From the NCBI RefSeq assembly GCF_032854445.1, contig NC_088300.1, forward strand, positions 9,796,001 to 9,860,000: a stretch of DNA of 64,000 bases, given 5' to 3'. The notes under the pieces were generated by a model. That model saw nothing but the letters and a program-made list of their open reading frames with translations. It was not told where the DNA came from and made no database searches. Source of the DNA: Liolophura sinensis. Its lineage: Eukaryota; Mollusca; Polyplacophora; Chitonida; Chitonidae. Below, in pieces: positions 24,982 through 36,900 of the stretch (its first letter is position 1; each line of letters opens with the position of its first letter). The position numbers and the translations under genes are program-made.

Positions 24982-27900
24982 TTTACAATTCTGCCCGCAT
25001 GTAGGCTATATAGAGCCAATTTCAGCTGAAACCAAACCCATGCTTTCACAGTTCAGTTGCACCTATTCATTACCTATAGGTATTATATATGAACAAGAAG
25101 GCCCAAAGAAAAAAAATTGTACATGTCTACGTCCTCTTTTGATCAGCCTGTAACACTTATGGCGTTATTACAGCAATATTTCTCGGTAGAGAAAGCCAAC
25201 CGCGGCAGTCGTTTGCGTTATGACTTTTTCATACGACGGGCTAGATACACGTGTATTAACGTTCGTGTTGCTCTTAATGGTAATATTTTGGGTATATTTT
25301 TGTGAGAAAGCCGGAGCAAACCAGATATCTAGCAAACTTTACCTTTTGACTTGAAGTCACTGCATGGATTCGAGTCTGCGACCTCATAGGCCGAGAGACA
25401 CACGATGAATCGGACGAGAACAGGGCTTAGTTTCCACGTGGTAGTGAGAGACTCACTAACGATTCCAATGTCGTTATTTGTAACCCTGTGAACAAAAAAT
25501 TAAAACTAGATAAACAACGAAACAGAAAAGCACTTTCACTTCAACAGGCTCAAGCATCTTTGTAAAACGTGCATAGTTAATGTGTTAAAAGACACATAAT
25601 GGTTTTGGTCTACCAGTGTACGAGAGATATACCGTATAAGTTCTACTGTCAACTGTTGGTTATATAGATCATATATGTACAGTGTATACACCACAAAAGC
25701 TTGTCATTTGTTTCTCTGCCTGTCGTCTGAATATAATATGTCACTATGTGTTTACAAAGAAGAAAAACATACATTTATAACATATTTATGAGACATCGAT
25801 TGCTGGTTTAACCTACTTCGAAAGGCTTCTGGTAAAGGCTATTTCATGTTGGCCATATACCATATCTTCATGTAACTTTATGGCATGTATAAGCCAAGAT
25901 GCCTGTGTCTGTACTTGCTGTCGATTACTGCTAATTTAGCAAAAGAGAAAGAGCCGGGGTGAGGGGTGGGGGGAATTATCATCGAGATATTCTTTCATAT
26001 ACACCGTATATAAGACATAACAATACATGGCATTTGCCTGGTATATCACTATTCCGTTACGCAGGTATGGTTTAATATGTCCAACAAATGACTTTTTATG
26101 TTCCTTCCCGGTCAGGTAAAGGATTAGAAGAAAGACCTTCTAAAACTGCATCTGTACTTACACTTCTTCCACTAATTTAAAAACAGTATAAGGTGAATGG
26201 GTCTTATGGAACATATGGAGATCGCATGTTACCAGTAGTGTCATACAACTTTTTACACACCTTTACGTTCTAGTCGGAGTAAAAGCAACTAAAGCAACTT
26301 ATATCTACATAATGTGCACGAAAAAGCAAAGTTAAAGGCCTGACCTGCAGACTGACCATCAGTTTGGTGAAAATAACATCTCTAAGGAGATCTATTGTCC
26401 GTGAACGAGAACAGAAAATATGGATTTCATCATTGTGAAATCATCAGAAGAATCCTTGGCTAAGCATATCCATATTAAACGGGTCGTGTGCCGCTTAAGC
26501 TCAAAAACATGGATTTTCTTACCTTTACAAGCCCTCGAGCTGGTTTAGATGAGCCATGTGGTATAAAGGTACGAATTTATACTGTAGGGAATACAGTATA
26601 CACATCTACCCTAACGGTGTGGCTTGTACATTGTAAAGTACATATACAAATATGCATGCGCTTTGAAAACAGGACCCCTAGCAATGTAGACTACAAAATC
26701 CAAGAACGTGACCTTTTTGTCAGACGTGTTAAGTATTCTGTATCACAATGGACTCCTTATGACGAAAGAGGAATGATCATGGTGGTCTAGTATAGCGCTG
26801 TCAGAAGTCTCCAAGCCTGTGGTTTTCCTCCAAAGTTCACGGGCGTCACAAATGAATGGCCATAATTTAGGTGCCATTCACTCGTGGATCCAATGACAAG
26901 ATGGCCTGAAAAGGCCTATATACATATGCCGATAAGTATCATGGCTCAGGACTGTTCAAGGAGAAAGCAATATAATTAAAAACAGATAAGAGAGTAGCTA
27001 TATTTATTGATTCCTGACACGTGTGTTGACATGCTCCTATATAGCGAGTTAGGCCTACTGTACATGCAGTTAGGCCTACTGTACAGCCTATATTTCATTC
27101 ATAAGCCCAATATTATCCGTGGAGGTCTTCCTCAGATGACACAGAATAAAGTCATATTCGTTATCAGCATCATTATATGCAGAGCTGTCATCGAGGTACA
27201 TTCGTGTATGGATGAAGGATTAGGGTTATCAATCAGATGAAAAAAAGACATTCAGTCAATTAATCAGTTGGTGGATCTCTCAGCCCACCATACAAATCAT
27301 AAATAAAAAATCAACTTTATACAGACAGACAATTTTAATACATAAAATAATACCAAAAATATGAGGAATATTAATTATTTGGTTAGAAAATATGAGTTTT
27401 ACAATATTTTAAGAAAAGTAGTTCAGAAAGTTCACTTGTAAACCGATGCACGTTTTAGCATTTGCACTGCGCATAAAAAGGGAAACCAAAGAAGTAATGG
27501 TAGTCATTTCAGTTTCATATTTATGGGCTGACAGTGTTACTATCACAAGGTGAAATTTGATGACCATACATTTATAGTTTTGCAAGGTACATACAGTATG
27601 TAGATTAATTCATGGGAATCGTCAAAATCTGCTGCTGAAGGAAAGATCTGCCGTTGTCAGGAAAGTAATTCTAACTGAAGATTGAATCTGTCAAAAAGTA
27701 AAGGAAACTGGTATGCGTTTAGAGATGATAGAGTTGGGCAACACCTGTATAATTCCATTCACGCTGTCTCCAGTCACAAAACAAACATTCACAAATGCTG
27801 CACGCGGATTTAGTAGGTTTCCGCAGACAGATTATTTAGCTTGTTTTATGTACCGTATTCTCTATCTGAAAGCAGAACGGTCATCCACATAATAAACATA

Positions 27901-28104
27901 GGGCAACAATTAATTGTCTCGTTCATTCAACTTTCTTGATTCGGTCATCAGCCTGACAGAATTATATTAGATTATGGTCAAAGGTAAGCAGGGGTTAAGG
28001 TTGCGGGGGTAAGGGAGGGGGGGACAAGTCCCCCGCACGAAAGGCATGGCTATTAAAACAGTTGAAGAGCATTCAACTGTTTGACCCGATGTTAATGACG
28101 TGTA

Positions 28105-28521
28105 TTTTACACTGTAAGAGTTGAATGCAAATTTACAGCCTGACGCACTGTACATTCACAGTAAATCGTGGTGTAAATATTTTACACCATTTTCCAGCGC
28201 AATTCTGCACCTATGTTGTGTAATTTTACTATAGTCGTTGTGAATTTACAGAATTGACTGTAAAACTGTAGCGGTTGGACCATTCACAGTCCACTTTGTT
28301 TTAAAGGTACACAAGTTTTCTTGGTAGACATGCAGATTTTGTTAATTTGCGATGGAGTGAACTGATTATTTACAATGGTATATGTGGAAATACGCCCCTG
28401 TACTACTATTTGGCATTAGATATTAAGCAGCACATCTACAGTCTACAGTGAAAAAAACTGGTCACAAAATTGCCAGCACTTTTCACTGTAAAATTACAGC
28501 GAGATTTGTTACAGTGTAACA
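28105..28521. mobile_element. Possible MITE with short terminal inverted repeats
   Basis: Ends ttttacactgtaa (28105) and ttacagtgtaa (28509-28519) are inverted copies about 410 bases apart. The interior is AT-rich and full of the same motif in both directions (tttacag, ctgtaaa, tttacacc). No transposase. A non-autonomous DNA element is the simplest reading; a target duplication was not identified. Confidence 0.4.
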
Positions 28522-29339
28522 TGAACAAACCTAAGAGCAAATATTCAAATATGTGTATGCAGAAAATTGAAAATGCTGCCAATCTACACTTCCTTGGAGC
28601 TTCCTTTTAACAACCGCAGCACTCCGTTGAATCAGGCTAGGGTTAAAACTAAGTCATATAAAAAGGGAAAAGTGGCCAACTTCACTCCACCGGTCAATTT
28701 CAACCCACCGGCCAATTTCACACCACTGTACCGTACCCGTTAAGTGCAGACAACATAGAGGTTTTAAGGCTTAGAAAACTTATCCAACGTTAGAAACAAA
28801 AACATGGAAACGTAATTAGTATCTGTTTCAACACATTGGAAACATTTATTCAAATACATACGGAGTATTTGGTTTTTTGAGAGGGGCGGGTTGGTCACAA
28901 TCAAGAACTTTTTTAATTACAGATGTTGTTATCTGCATTACTTTAGTTAACCCAGTACAGTAGCCTTTTGAGAAACAACTGTTTTCTGCCATCGAGGACA
29001 TTTATTTTCCACCAAGACACTTACAGTCAACGATCGAAATCCGTTATCAGCTTTGGATGCCCAGTGTTGTTGTTCAGTCTTATTGCTTTGAACAGAAAAT
29101 TATCCAAATAACATGTGGTAATTTTAAAAAATACAGCCTACATTTAATTCAGTCAGCTTATAAGTATAAATCTTTGGCTGTTAACCAGTATCCATTTGAC
29201 ATGTTGTCAAAAGTCTAAAGTTTGGGACGAGGGTTCTCATTGTCCGGCGAAGATGAACAACAGATGGAAACGGGCTCCTGTCTGCGTCTGGCAGAGAAGT
29301 TAGGAAAAGGGGCAGATAACGCTATAATAGACTGATTAC

Positions 29340-29489
29340 CTCCCTTGTCAGAAACTGGCCTTTGAGCTCTCCGTTGGCGAGAATGACAGGACGGACAGAT
29401 AGCTTCAGATAGTTGACCGGTAAATGTGGATGCCAGAAAACAGGAAGATAAAGAGCACGAAGCTGAGCAAGTTCAGTAATGTCACACAT
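29340..29489 (-). CDS. Orphan candidate exon, 50 codons
   Basis: The minus strand encodes 50 residues from ATG 29489 (MCDITELAQLRALYLPVFWH...), with a conserved-looking stretch YLKLSVRPVILANGELKGQF, ending exactly at a donor GGGAG/gtaatc. The start could instead be an internal acceptor (gacag/ATGTG), but the tract before it is poor in pyrimidines. No neighbouring exon was found and I do not recognise the family. It may be a first exon, a processed fragment or chance. Confidence 0.3.
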
Positions 29490-30754
29490 CTGTCACCGTG
29501 TCCTTTCACACTGCCGATCTTCCCATAAGCTTGCAAGTAAGGCGATATTAACCGTAACTTGATGACTGATGTGGCAATTGTTAGAAAATGTGCATAGCTT
29601 GATTTTATTTCCGTCCCATTAAGCAAAACGTAGGCTATATTTTACACAGCACAACAAGTTGAACGACCAATCCATCAAAATAATTCTCACAACACGTAGA
29701 GTTCACAACACAGTTCATGTGAAGTCAGTGCACTAATTAAATCTTTTCTAATTACATGGCATTATCTTGTAAGACAATAGAATGGATAAGAACATGCAGA
29801 ACTTTATAAATTTTAAACTCAATGGCACAGACAATGACAGAAAACAAGCCTTGTGCATCCCGCTATAAGGCACCCTACCCACATTTTTAGAAATTTCTAA
29901 CAATTTCAGAACAGTTTTAGATTATTCATCCAAAGTGTACGATTTTTGTCAGACACATGCCATTGTCTTTGAGCAGATTTAGATTCATCGTAATCACCGA
30001 TACTGATGGTTTTATATACCAGTATGTTGTATATACCGCATTCAAAGTTTAATAACCATTAATTTGAGCCTTTTATTGTCATGCTATGTTTAGCAGAAGC
30101 CAAGATGTGGTCGAAAAACACAGTTAATGTACATGATAGCCTACTGCAGTATGGTTCTGGGTAGGGTATAATGACCTAATGAAAAGTTTTCATGCAGTCG
30201 GCATTTAAATATCCACATTGGTACCCTCTTATCCACATTTTCTGCCCATCTGGGTTTTTCATCCCTTTATTAGGCCATACCCTGTTACTGTTTGCTAGGC
30301 CTTCTGGTTGACATGGTTGACATGGGTGTATCATGGTATTTCCATGGAGTTTCCTCTCACAACAGGTGGAGCTAGTGTGACATAGGACTTGCACGTCACT
30401 AGTCTTTTGTTGCTTGATGCTAAACATATTGTGTGCTTTGGTTTCATCGGGGACGTATTTGGTCTAACCACTGTGATGTCGCACTGTTGATGCTGCAGTG
30501 GAATGTCACTAGGGTCACTAAAATGACGTAATAAGTACCACTTCGGACTTCTGCGGGTATCCCATTAAATAGCCCTGCAGAAACTCAGTGATCCCACTGA
30601 TCAGAATGCTGAATCGTGATAAAATGACAGACTAAATTAAAGGTACATTTTATCTCTACTGCACTGGTACCAGGTTTTCTCCACAGCTCCAGTATAACCT
30701 TAGGTGGAAAAATGGGTTCAACAGGAAAATAGAGGTATGTGGTAGTCATGGATG

Positions 30755-30821
30755 CAATATGACTATGTGTTTTATAGTTCTGGCTACTCTGGTGTCAGAA
30801 CTATATAACACAGTCATATTG
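30755..30821. other. Imperfect hairpin, arms about 26-28 nt, loop about 13 nt
   Basis: Left arm caatatgactatgtgtttta continues to gttctg at 30782; the right arm 30796-30821 (cagaactatataacacagtc to atattg) is its near-complement with a two-base bulge. Size and shape resemble a small precursor hairpin or a tiny MITE. It lies about 120 bases before the first recognised ECH1 exon. Confidence 0.6.
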
Positions 30822-30937
30822 TTTAGAACTAGGGTACAGTATGTGGGTCCTTGGCTATATAGTGCATGATAACCTCCACATACATATCAGCCAGTAACTT
30901 TCTTATTTTTTTTTATTATTATTGTACATTGTTTCAG

Positions 30938-33900
30938 AACTGCTGACATGCCATCAGTTTCCATGTAGTGGTCAAATTGTCCCAAGAGCCATGTCTTCTC
31001 AGACACAGTACCAGTTCCAGACTCTCAAAGTGTCCCAGGTGAAGGATTATGTCTCACAAGTAGAACTGAACAGACCAGAGAAACGGAATGCCATGAACCA
31101 AATCTTCTGGGGGTATGACCTGATGTTTTCACACAATACAGTTGTCTAAAACTGAGTGTCTTTGGTGTGTCTGAAATAGTGTCATTCCTTGTAAACTAGT
31201 GCTCAAAAGAAAGTATACAGCTGTTTGATCAGACTTCAAATAAAAACGGAAAGAAATATATTTGAAATTATTTTTAATTCCATAAGAATATTCCATTTCA
31301 CCTGAAATGTCCATACATACAGTTCATTAAATGGTGAAGGTTTGGTTTTGATGGTCAGTCAGTCAAAGAGATGTGGTGTCAACAGAACATTTACATTTAC
31401 ACATATGTCATTCAAATCATGCTCAGTAGCGAGTGTGGCCTCCATTGGCATTGATGCAGGCCACAACACGTCGCCGCATTGATGACGTCAGGCGTCAAAT
31501 GACGTTAGGTGTGATTCATTGCCATTCTTGTTGGAGACACTCTTCCAGCTGTTGAACGGTCACAGGTGGCACTGGCAGTCTTCTGACTTGTCTGCCTAGG
31601 TGGTCCCACATGTGCTCAATTGGATTGAGGTTGGGTGAACATGCCGGCCATGGTAAGAGATCGATGTTGGCGTTCTGTAGAAAGTTGTTCGTCAATCTTG
31701 CAGAATGAGGTCTTGCATTATCATGCTGGTACAAAATTCCTCTTTGCTGTTGGTGGATGAATGGCACTACAACCGGTCGTAAAACTTCATCCGTGTATCT
31801 GCGAGCATTGAGGTTCCCATGAATCACCACCAGCCTCGTCTTCAGATCGCCGCAGATGCCTCCCCACACCATCACACTACCACCTCCAAACGCTCGAACT
31901 TGCTGAACGCAATTTGGCACCAAACGTTCTCCTACACGCCTGTATACCCTAGCCCGACCGTCATTTTTGTACACGCAAAACCTGCTCTCGTCGGAGAACA
32001 TTACCCATGCCCATTCACGCCTCTGCCAACGTAGAACGCGCCTGGCCCATATCAGCCGACGACGTTGATTTTGAGGCGTCAGATAAACTCCACAATACGG
32101 TCAACGTGCCCTAATACCGTGTTGACGTAGTCGACGGTAGACTGTGTGTCGACTAATCGGGTGCCCTAGTGCCGTCGCCGCCGTTGACGTTGCCGTTACG
32201 TTCCGATTGCGGAGGTGAATGGCCCGGATGTGTCGATCTTCAGTGGGGGTGGTGACGCGTGGTCGACCGCTCCTAGGCCTGTCGGATGTAACGTCTGTCT
32301 GCCGGAGTCGCTGCATAAGTCTGACGATAGTTGCTCTTGTGCAACCAAAGGTTCTGGCAATGGCGGTGTTGGTCGCTCCTTGCTGGGCCATGCCTACAGC
32401 TCTCTCTCGCTCAACTTGGCTCAAACGTGGCATACCTCTGGTGTTTTTCTGACGACTGTGTTCCTAACGTTTCTCGTCGACTCATTTATACCGCCAAAAT
32501 GCACGTTTATGTCGTGTTACACGTGGAAGGGCCATTTTTCGATTTTATGCTAAGTTTAGGCAAATCTTGCTTTGTTGGGCCAGTTTGTTCCCTGGATGGA
32601 TCGGCGTTTACACGGGTAATAGGGCTCATCATGGATAATTTCTCAATTTTTTACTTTGCGCGATTTTTATGTATTTGTTTTGGTGTATACTTTCTTTTGA
32701 GCACTAGTTTATAATGTTGATTACAGTCTCCAGGTTATACTCATCTACTAATTTACATTTAAATCACCCCAAACTTGCCACATATTATACCATTTGTTAT
32801 CATAAATGCATTGAAGTGTAGCAGGCATTCAGCACTATACTGTACAGGAGGTTGGAGTTATGCTTGTGGACAGCCATTTGCAGCAAATAAATGACAAAGT
32901 CTTCTGTTACAGTATCTCTTGACAAAAGCCTATCAAAGACATGTGTATTTGGCGACAAATAGAACTGGGCCTACCAATTTTGGATGCTGTAATTTTAGCC
33001 TGTACCAAATGAACTGTTAGACACAAATGGTCTAATATTTTAGGAGTTATTCTATTAAACATTACTAAATAATGATATCAAATACATGGTCACCTAATGT
33101 GGTTATTATCCAGTACTGGGCACCATTAAATGTTAACGATCTCACTAGTCTGGCAGGTGTAACCCAACCTGTGTGCAACCTATTGGCAAGTGGTTTGTAT
33201 GTTTTTTAGGGAAATGGTGGAGTGTTTTAACCAGCTATCAGCAGACCCGGAGTGCCGTGTGGTTGTGTTGACAGGGGCAGGGCCAGTGTTCACAGCAGGT
33301 CAGTACAAGCTACATGTGGTAATTGTACATATATGTGTGACATTCCACTCGAAACAAGCACAAACCAAAAGCTAAAACGTTGTATCAAGTATATGTGCAA
33401 GTATTTTCTTCACAAAACAACCCAATTTTAGGAGAGAGCTCCTGAAGTTTCTAGAGCATTGGTGGAGATGCGAGAGAGCTCCTCGGGATACTCTGACTGG
33501 TTAAAATTTCTGGTGTCTTAGCTAAGATGCGAAAGAGCTCCTTGGTATATTCTGACTGGTTGAAGTTTCTCATGTTTTGGCCAAGATGCAAGAGAGAAAG
33601 AGAGCTCATCAGTGTGCTCTGACTTGTTGAAGTTTCTGGTGTCCTTGGGCTGGATGCTTCAGTGAGTCAGCACAGTAAATATAACAGCAATGTGAGCTGC
33701 TAGAAACAGACAGGATATGAGTGAAACCATACAAAGAAAGGAATGCTTCTAATTTTTGCCATTTTTCTGCATGCACTTGATTGTTTTCACACTTGTGATC
33801 ATGCAGTTTTGTGAAGTTATGTGCAAATCGTTAATTAATTCATCAATGAAATATGCCTGTTTTGCACCAAGGTGATATATGGATTAATTGAAGAATCATA

Positions 33901-36900
33901 TAGCCCTTGTGTTTGAGACATTGTCAAATATGTGAAATATTTCTACTTTTCGAAAAACCATGTTCACAGTGAATTGTTTATGTGGCTGTGTTTTAGGGCT
34001 GGATCTGTCTGACTTGAACTCGGTGGTCCCACGGGAAGATGACATTGCCAGGAATGCTATGGTAATACGCAGACATGTTAAACAGATGCAGGAGAGCTTC
34101 AATGTCATTGAGAAGGTCAGTGCTTTATTAGCATCTGTGATCATTTGTTCTGGATTGGGCATATTTCCATTTTCTTTAAGCATTTCAGGTACATCTTGGA
34201 GTGTCTGCATTGTCCTAGACATGGGACTGTGTTATTATGGCCAGTATGTGCCATGCATGTTACATGTTCACTGACAGTACTGAAGTTAGCATGACAGCAG
34301 AATACACAACAGACTGTGGCACAAGTCAGGAGATTTGTGAGGTTCATATGCCCAGTACTGGTGGGTTCTCTAGGCTCTGATCTGGGTCGAACACCACGTT
34401 TACTCAAACTGCTGTTTGTGTGGATGACTTACGGAATTGCATGGATGGATGCAGGGTCTTGCTGTGTCCGTCAGAAGGGCTCTTCTTAAAAACCAAATGG
34501 ACAAAAATTAAGTGCTTGTATTATTAAATTCATTGCAGGACTACATGTAACTCTCTGCTAGATGTCAGTGATATACATGTTATAATGTGTACAGAAATAG
34601 CTTAAAATGGCTGAAAATACCTTTCCAAGTGAAATGAAAGAGGATGTGACAAGCACTGAAAATCTACCAAATGACTCCCAAATGTCATATTTTGCTCATC
34701 TTATTTCATATCTGACTCACTGTGGGATTAATCATATCCAGGTTTAGGTTACCTGGGGATAATGTTTATTTATTTATTTATTTATTTGATTGGTGTTTTA
34801 CCTCATACTCAAGAAAATTACCCTTATACGATGGCAGACAGTGGGAATTAAGTCACAAGAACAAAGCATCACATCAAGGCATCGGTAAATATGTATAAAG
34901 GTACAATTCAAGCTTCTCCTTACAATGTGTATTTTGTATAAACAACAGAAAAGTCTTATCATGATATGGCTGGGACATTACCTGTTCAGGTGCACAAAGA
35001 GGAGTCATCACATGATGTGGGACATTACCTGTTCAGGTGCTCAAAGAGGAGTCATCGCATGATATGGGACATTACCTGTTCAGGTGCACAAAGAGGAGTC
35101 ATCACATGATGTGGGACATTACCTGTTCAGGTGCACAAAGAGGAGTCATCACATGATGTGGGACATTACCTGTTCAGGTGCTCAAAGAGGAGTCATCGCA
35201 TGATATGGGACATTACCTGTTCAGGTGCACATAGAGGAGGCATGACATGGTTGAGGCATTACCTGTTCAGGCTCTAAAAAAGAAGTCATGTTTGGAACAT
35301 TACCTGTTCAGGTGCACAAAAAGGAATCATCATGTGGTTGGAACATTACCTATTCAGATGCACAAAAAGAAGTCATGTTATGCTTGAAACATTACCTTTT
35401 CAGGTTCACATAGAGTAGCCATGGCACGGTGTGGAGCATTATCTGTTCATGTTATCAAACAGGAGTCATGACGTGGTGTGGGACATTACCTGTTCAGGAG
35501 CACAAAGAGGAGTCATGACATGGTGTGGAACATCACCTATTCAGGTGCACAAAGAGGAGTCATGACATGGTTGGGACATTGCCTGTTTAGGCTAACATAG
35601 AATAGCCTTGACATGGTGTGGGGCAATATCTGTGCAGATGCACAAAGAGGAGTCATGACATGGTGTGTGAGATTACCTGTGGAGGTGCACAACAAGGTGT
35701 TTTGATTGGTTTGGGGCATCACATGTTCAGGTGCACAAAGAGGGGTCATAACATGGTTGGGACATTGCCTGTTTAGGCTAACATAGAATAGCCTTGACAT
35801 GGTGTGAGGCAATATCTGTGCAGATGTACAAAGAGGAGTCATGACATGGTGTGTGAGATTACCTGTGGAGGTGCACAACAAGGTGTTTTGATTGGTTTGG
35901 GGCATCACATGTTCAGGTGCACAAAGAGGGGTCATAACATGATGGCAAGCATTGTGATGGGTGAGAACTGGGTCTGTCTGTGTGACAGTGTAGATGGAAA
36001 TTGGCTGTCAAAATGTATGTGACTTATGCACTTGTAAAAGAAGCTTAGTGAATCTAGACATGACACGGCATACCAACCATAGGTATCACAGTGACATCTG
36101 TTGTTTATAATACATGACTGGGTTACAGTTAAATCACACCTGGTATTTGCAGTGTCCTAAGCCTGTGATAGCTGCCATCCACGGACCATGTGTGGGTGGA
36201 GGTGTTGACATGGTAACAGCCTGTGACATACGCTACTGCACTCGGGATGCATGGTTCCAAATCAAGGTAAGTGGTTCAGTTGATGCAATGGCAAAATGAT
36301 CTTTGCTGAGGCCATGGCAAAGTGCTCTCTTGACTTAATGAGATGTCTGCTAAGGTCATGACAAAAGGATCTCTGCTGAGGCTATGGCAAATGATCTGTG
36401 CTGAGGCCCTGGCAAAATGATCTCTGCTGAGGCCATGGCAAAATGATATCTGCTGAGGCCATGGCAAAATGATATCTGCTGAGGTCATGGAAAAATGATA
36501 TCTGCTGAGGCCATGGCAAAATGATATCTGCTGAGGTCATGGAAAAATGATATCTGCTGAGGTCATGGCAAAATGATATCTGCAGAGGTCATGTCAAAAT
36601 TATTTCTGCTGAGGTCATGGCAAAATGATTTCTGCTGAGGTCATGGCCAAATGATCTCTGCTGAGGTCGTGGCAAAATGATCTCTGTCGAAATCAAGGCA
36701 AATTGCTGAGATCATGGTAAAATGATCTCTGCTGAGGTCATGGCAAAATGTAATATGCACCTGCAGCATGGCTGAAAAAGTTGTTAGTTCCTTCTAAATC
36801 TGAAATCTAAATCTGGCGTCTTCTTGTAACTTTAAGACTGAATGTTGTGTAAATGCTATAGTCACATATGTAAGTGGTGCATTCAAGTAATGATATAAAT

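Larger units (their letters stand above)
24982..30937. other. Mostly non-coding interval between the divergent NWD-like and ECH1 genes
   Basis: Apart from the MITE-like unit, candidate exon and hairpin listed separately, I see no gene. The NWD-like promoter should lie just above 24981. The 5' part of ECH1 must lie before 30938 because its first recognised exon opens with a splice acceptor. There is a G-rich stretch near 25955-25975 and a short direct repeat of ttaggcctactgtaca near 27050-27085. A possible tRNA-like B box (ggattcgagtc) sits near 25367. Confidence 0.5.

Noticed and set aside
35537-35935. 132-codon minus-strand frame
   Set aside because: Lies wholly in the 47/186-bp array of ECH1 intron 3; repeated sentences of residues mirror the duplicated block.
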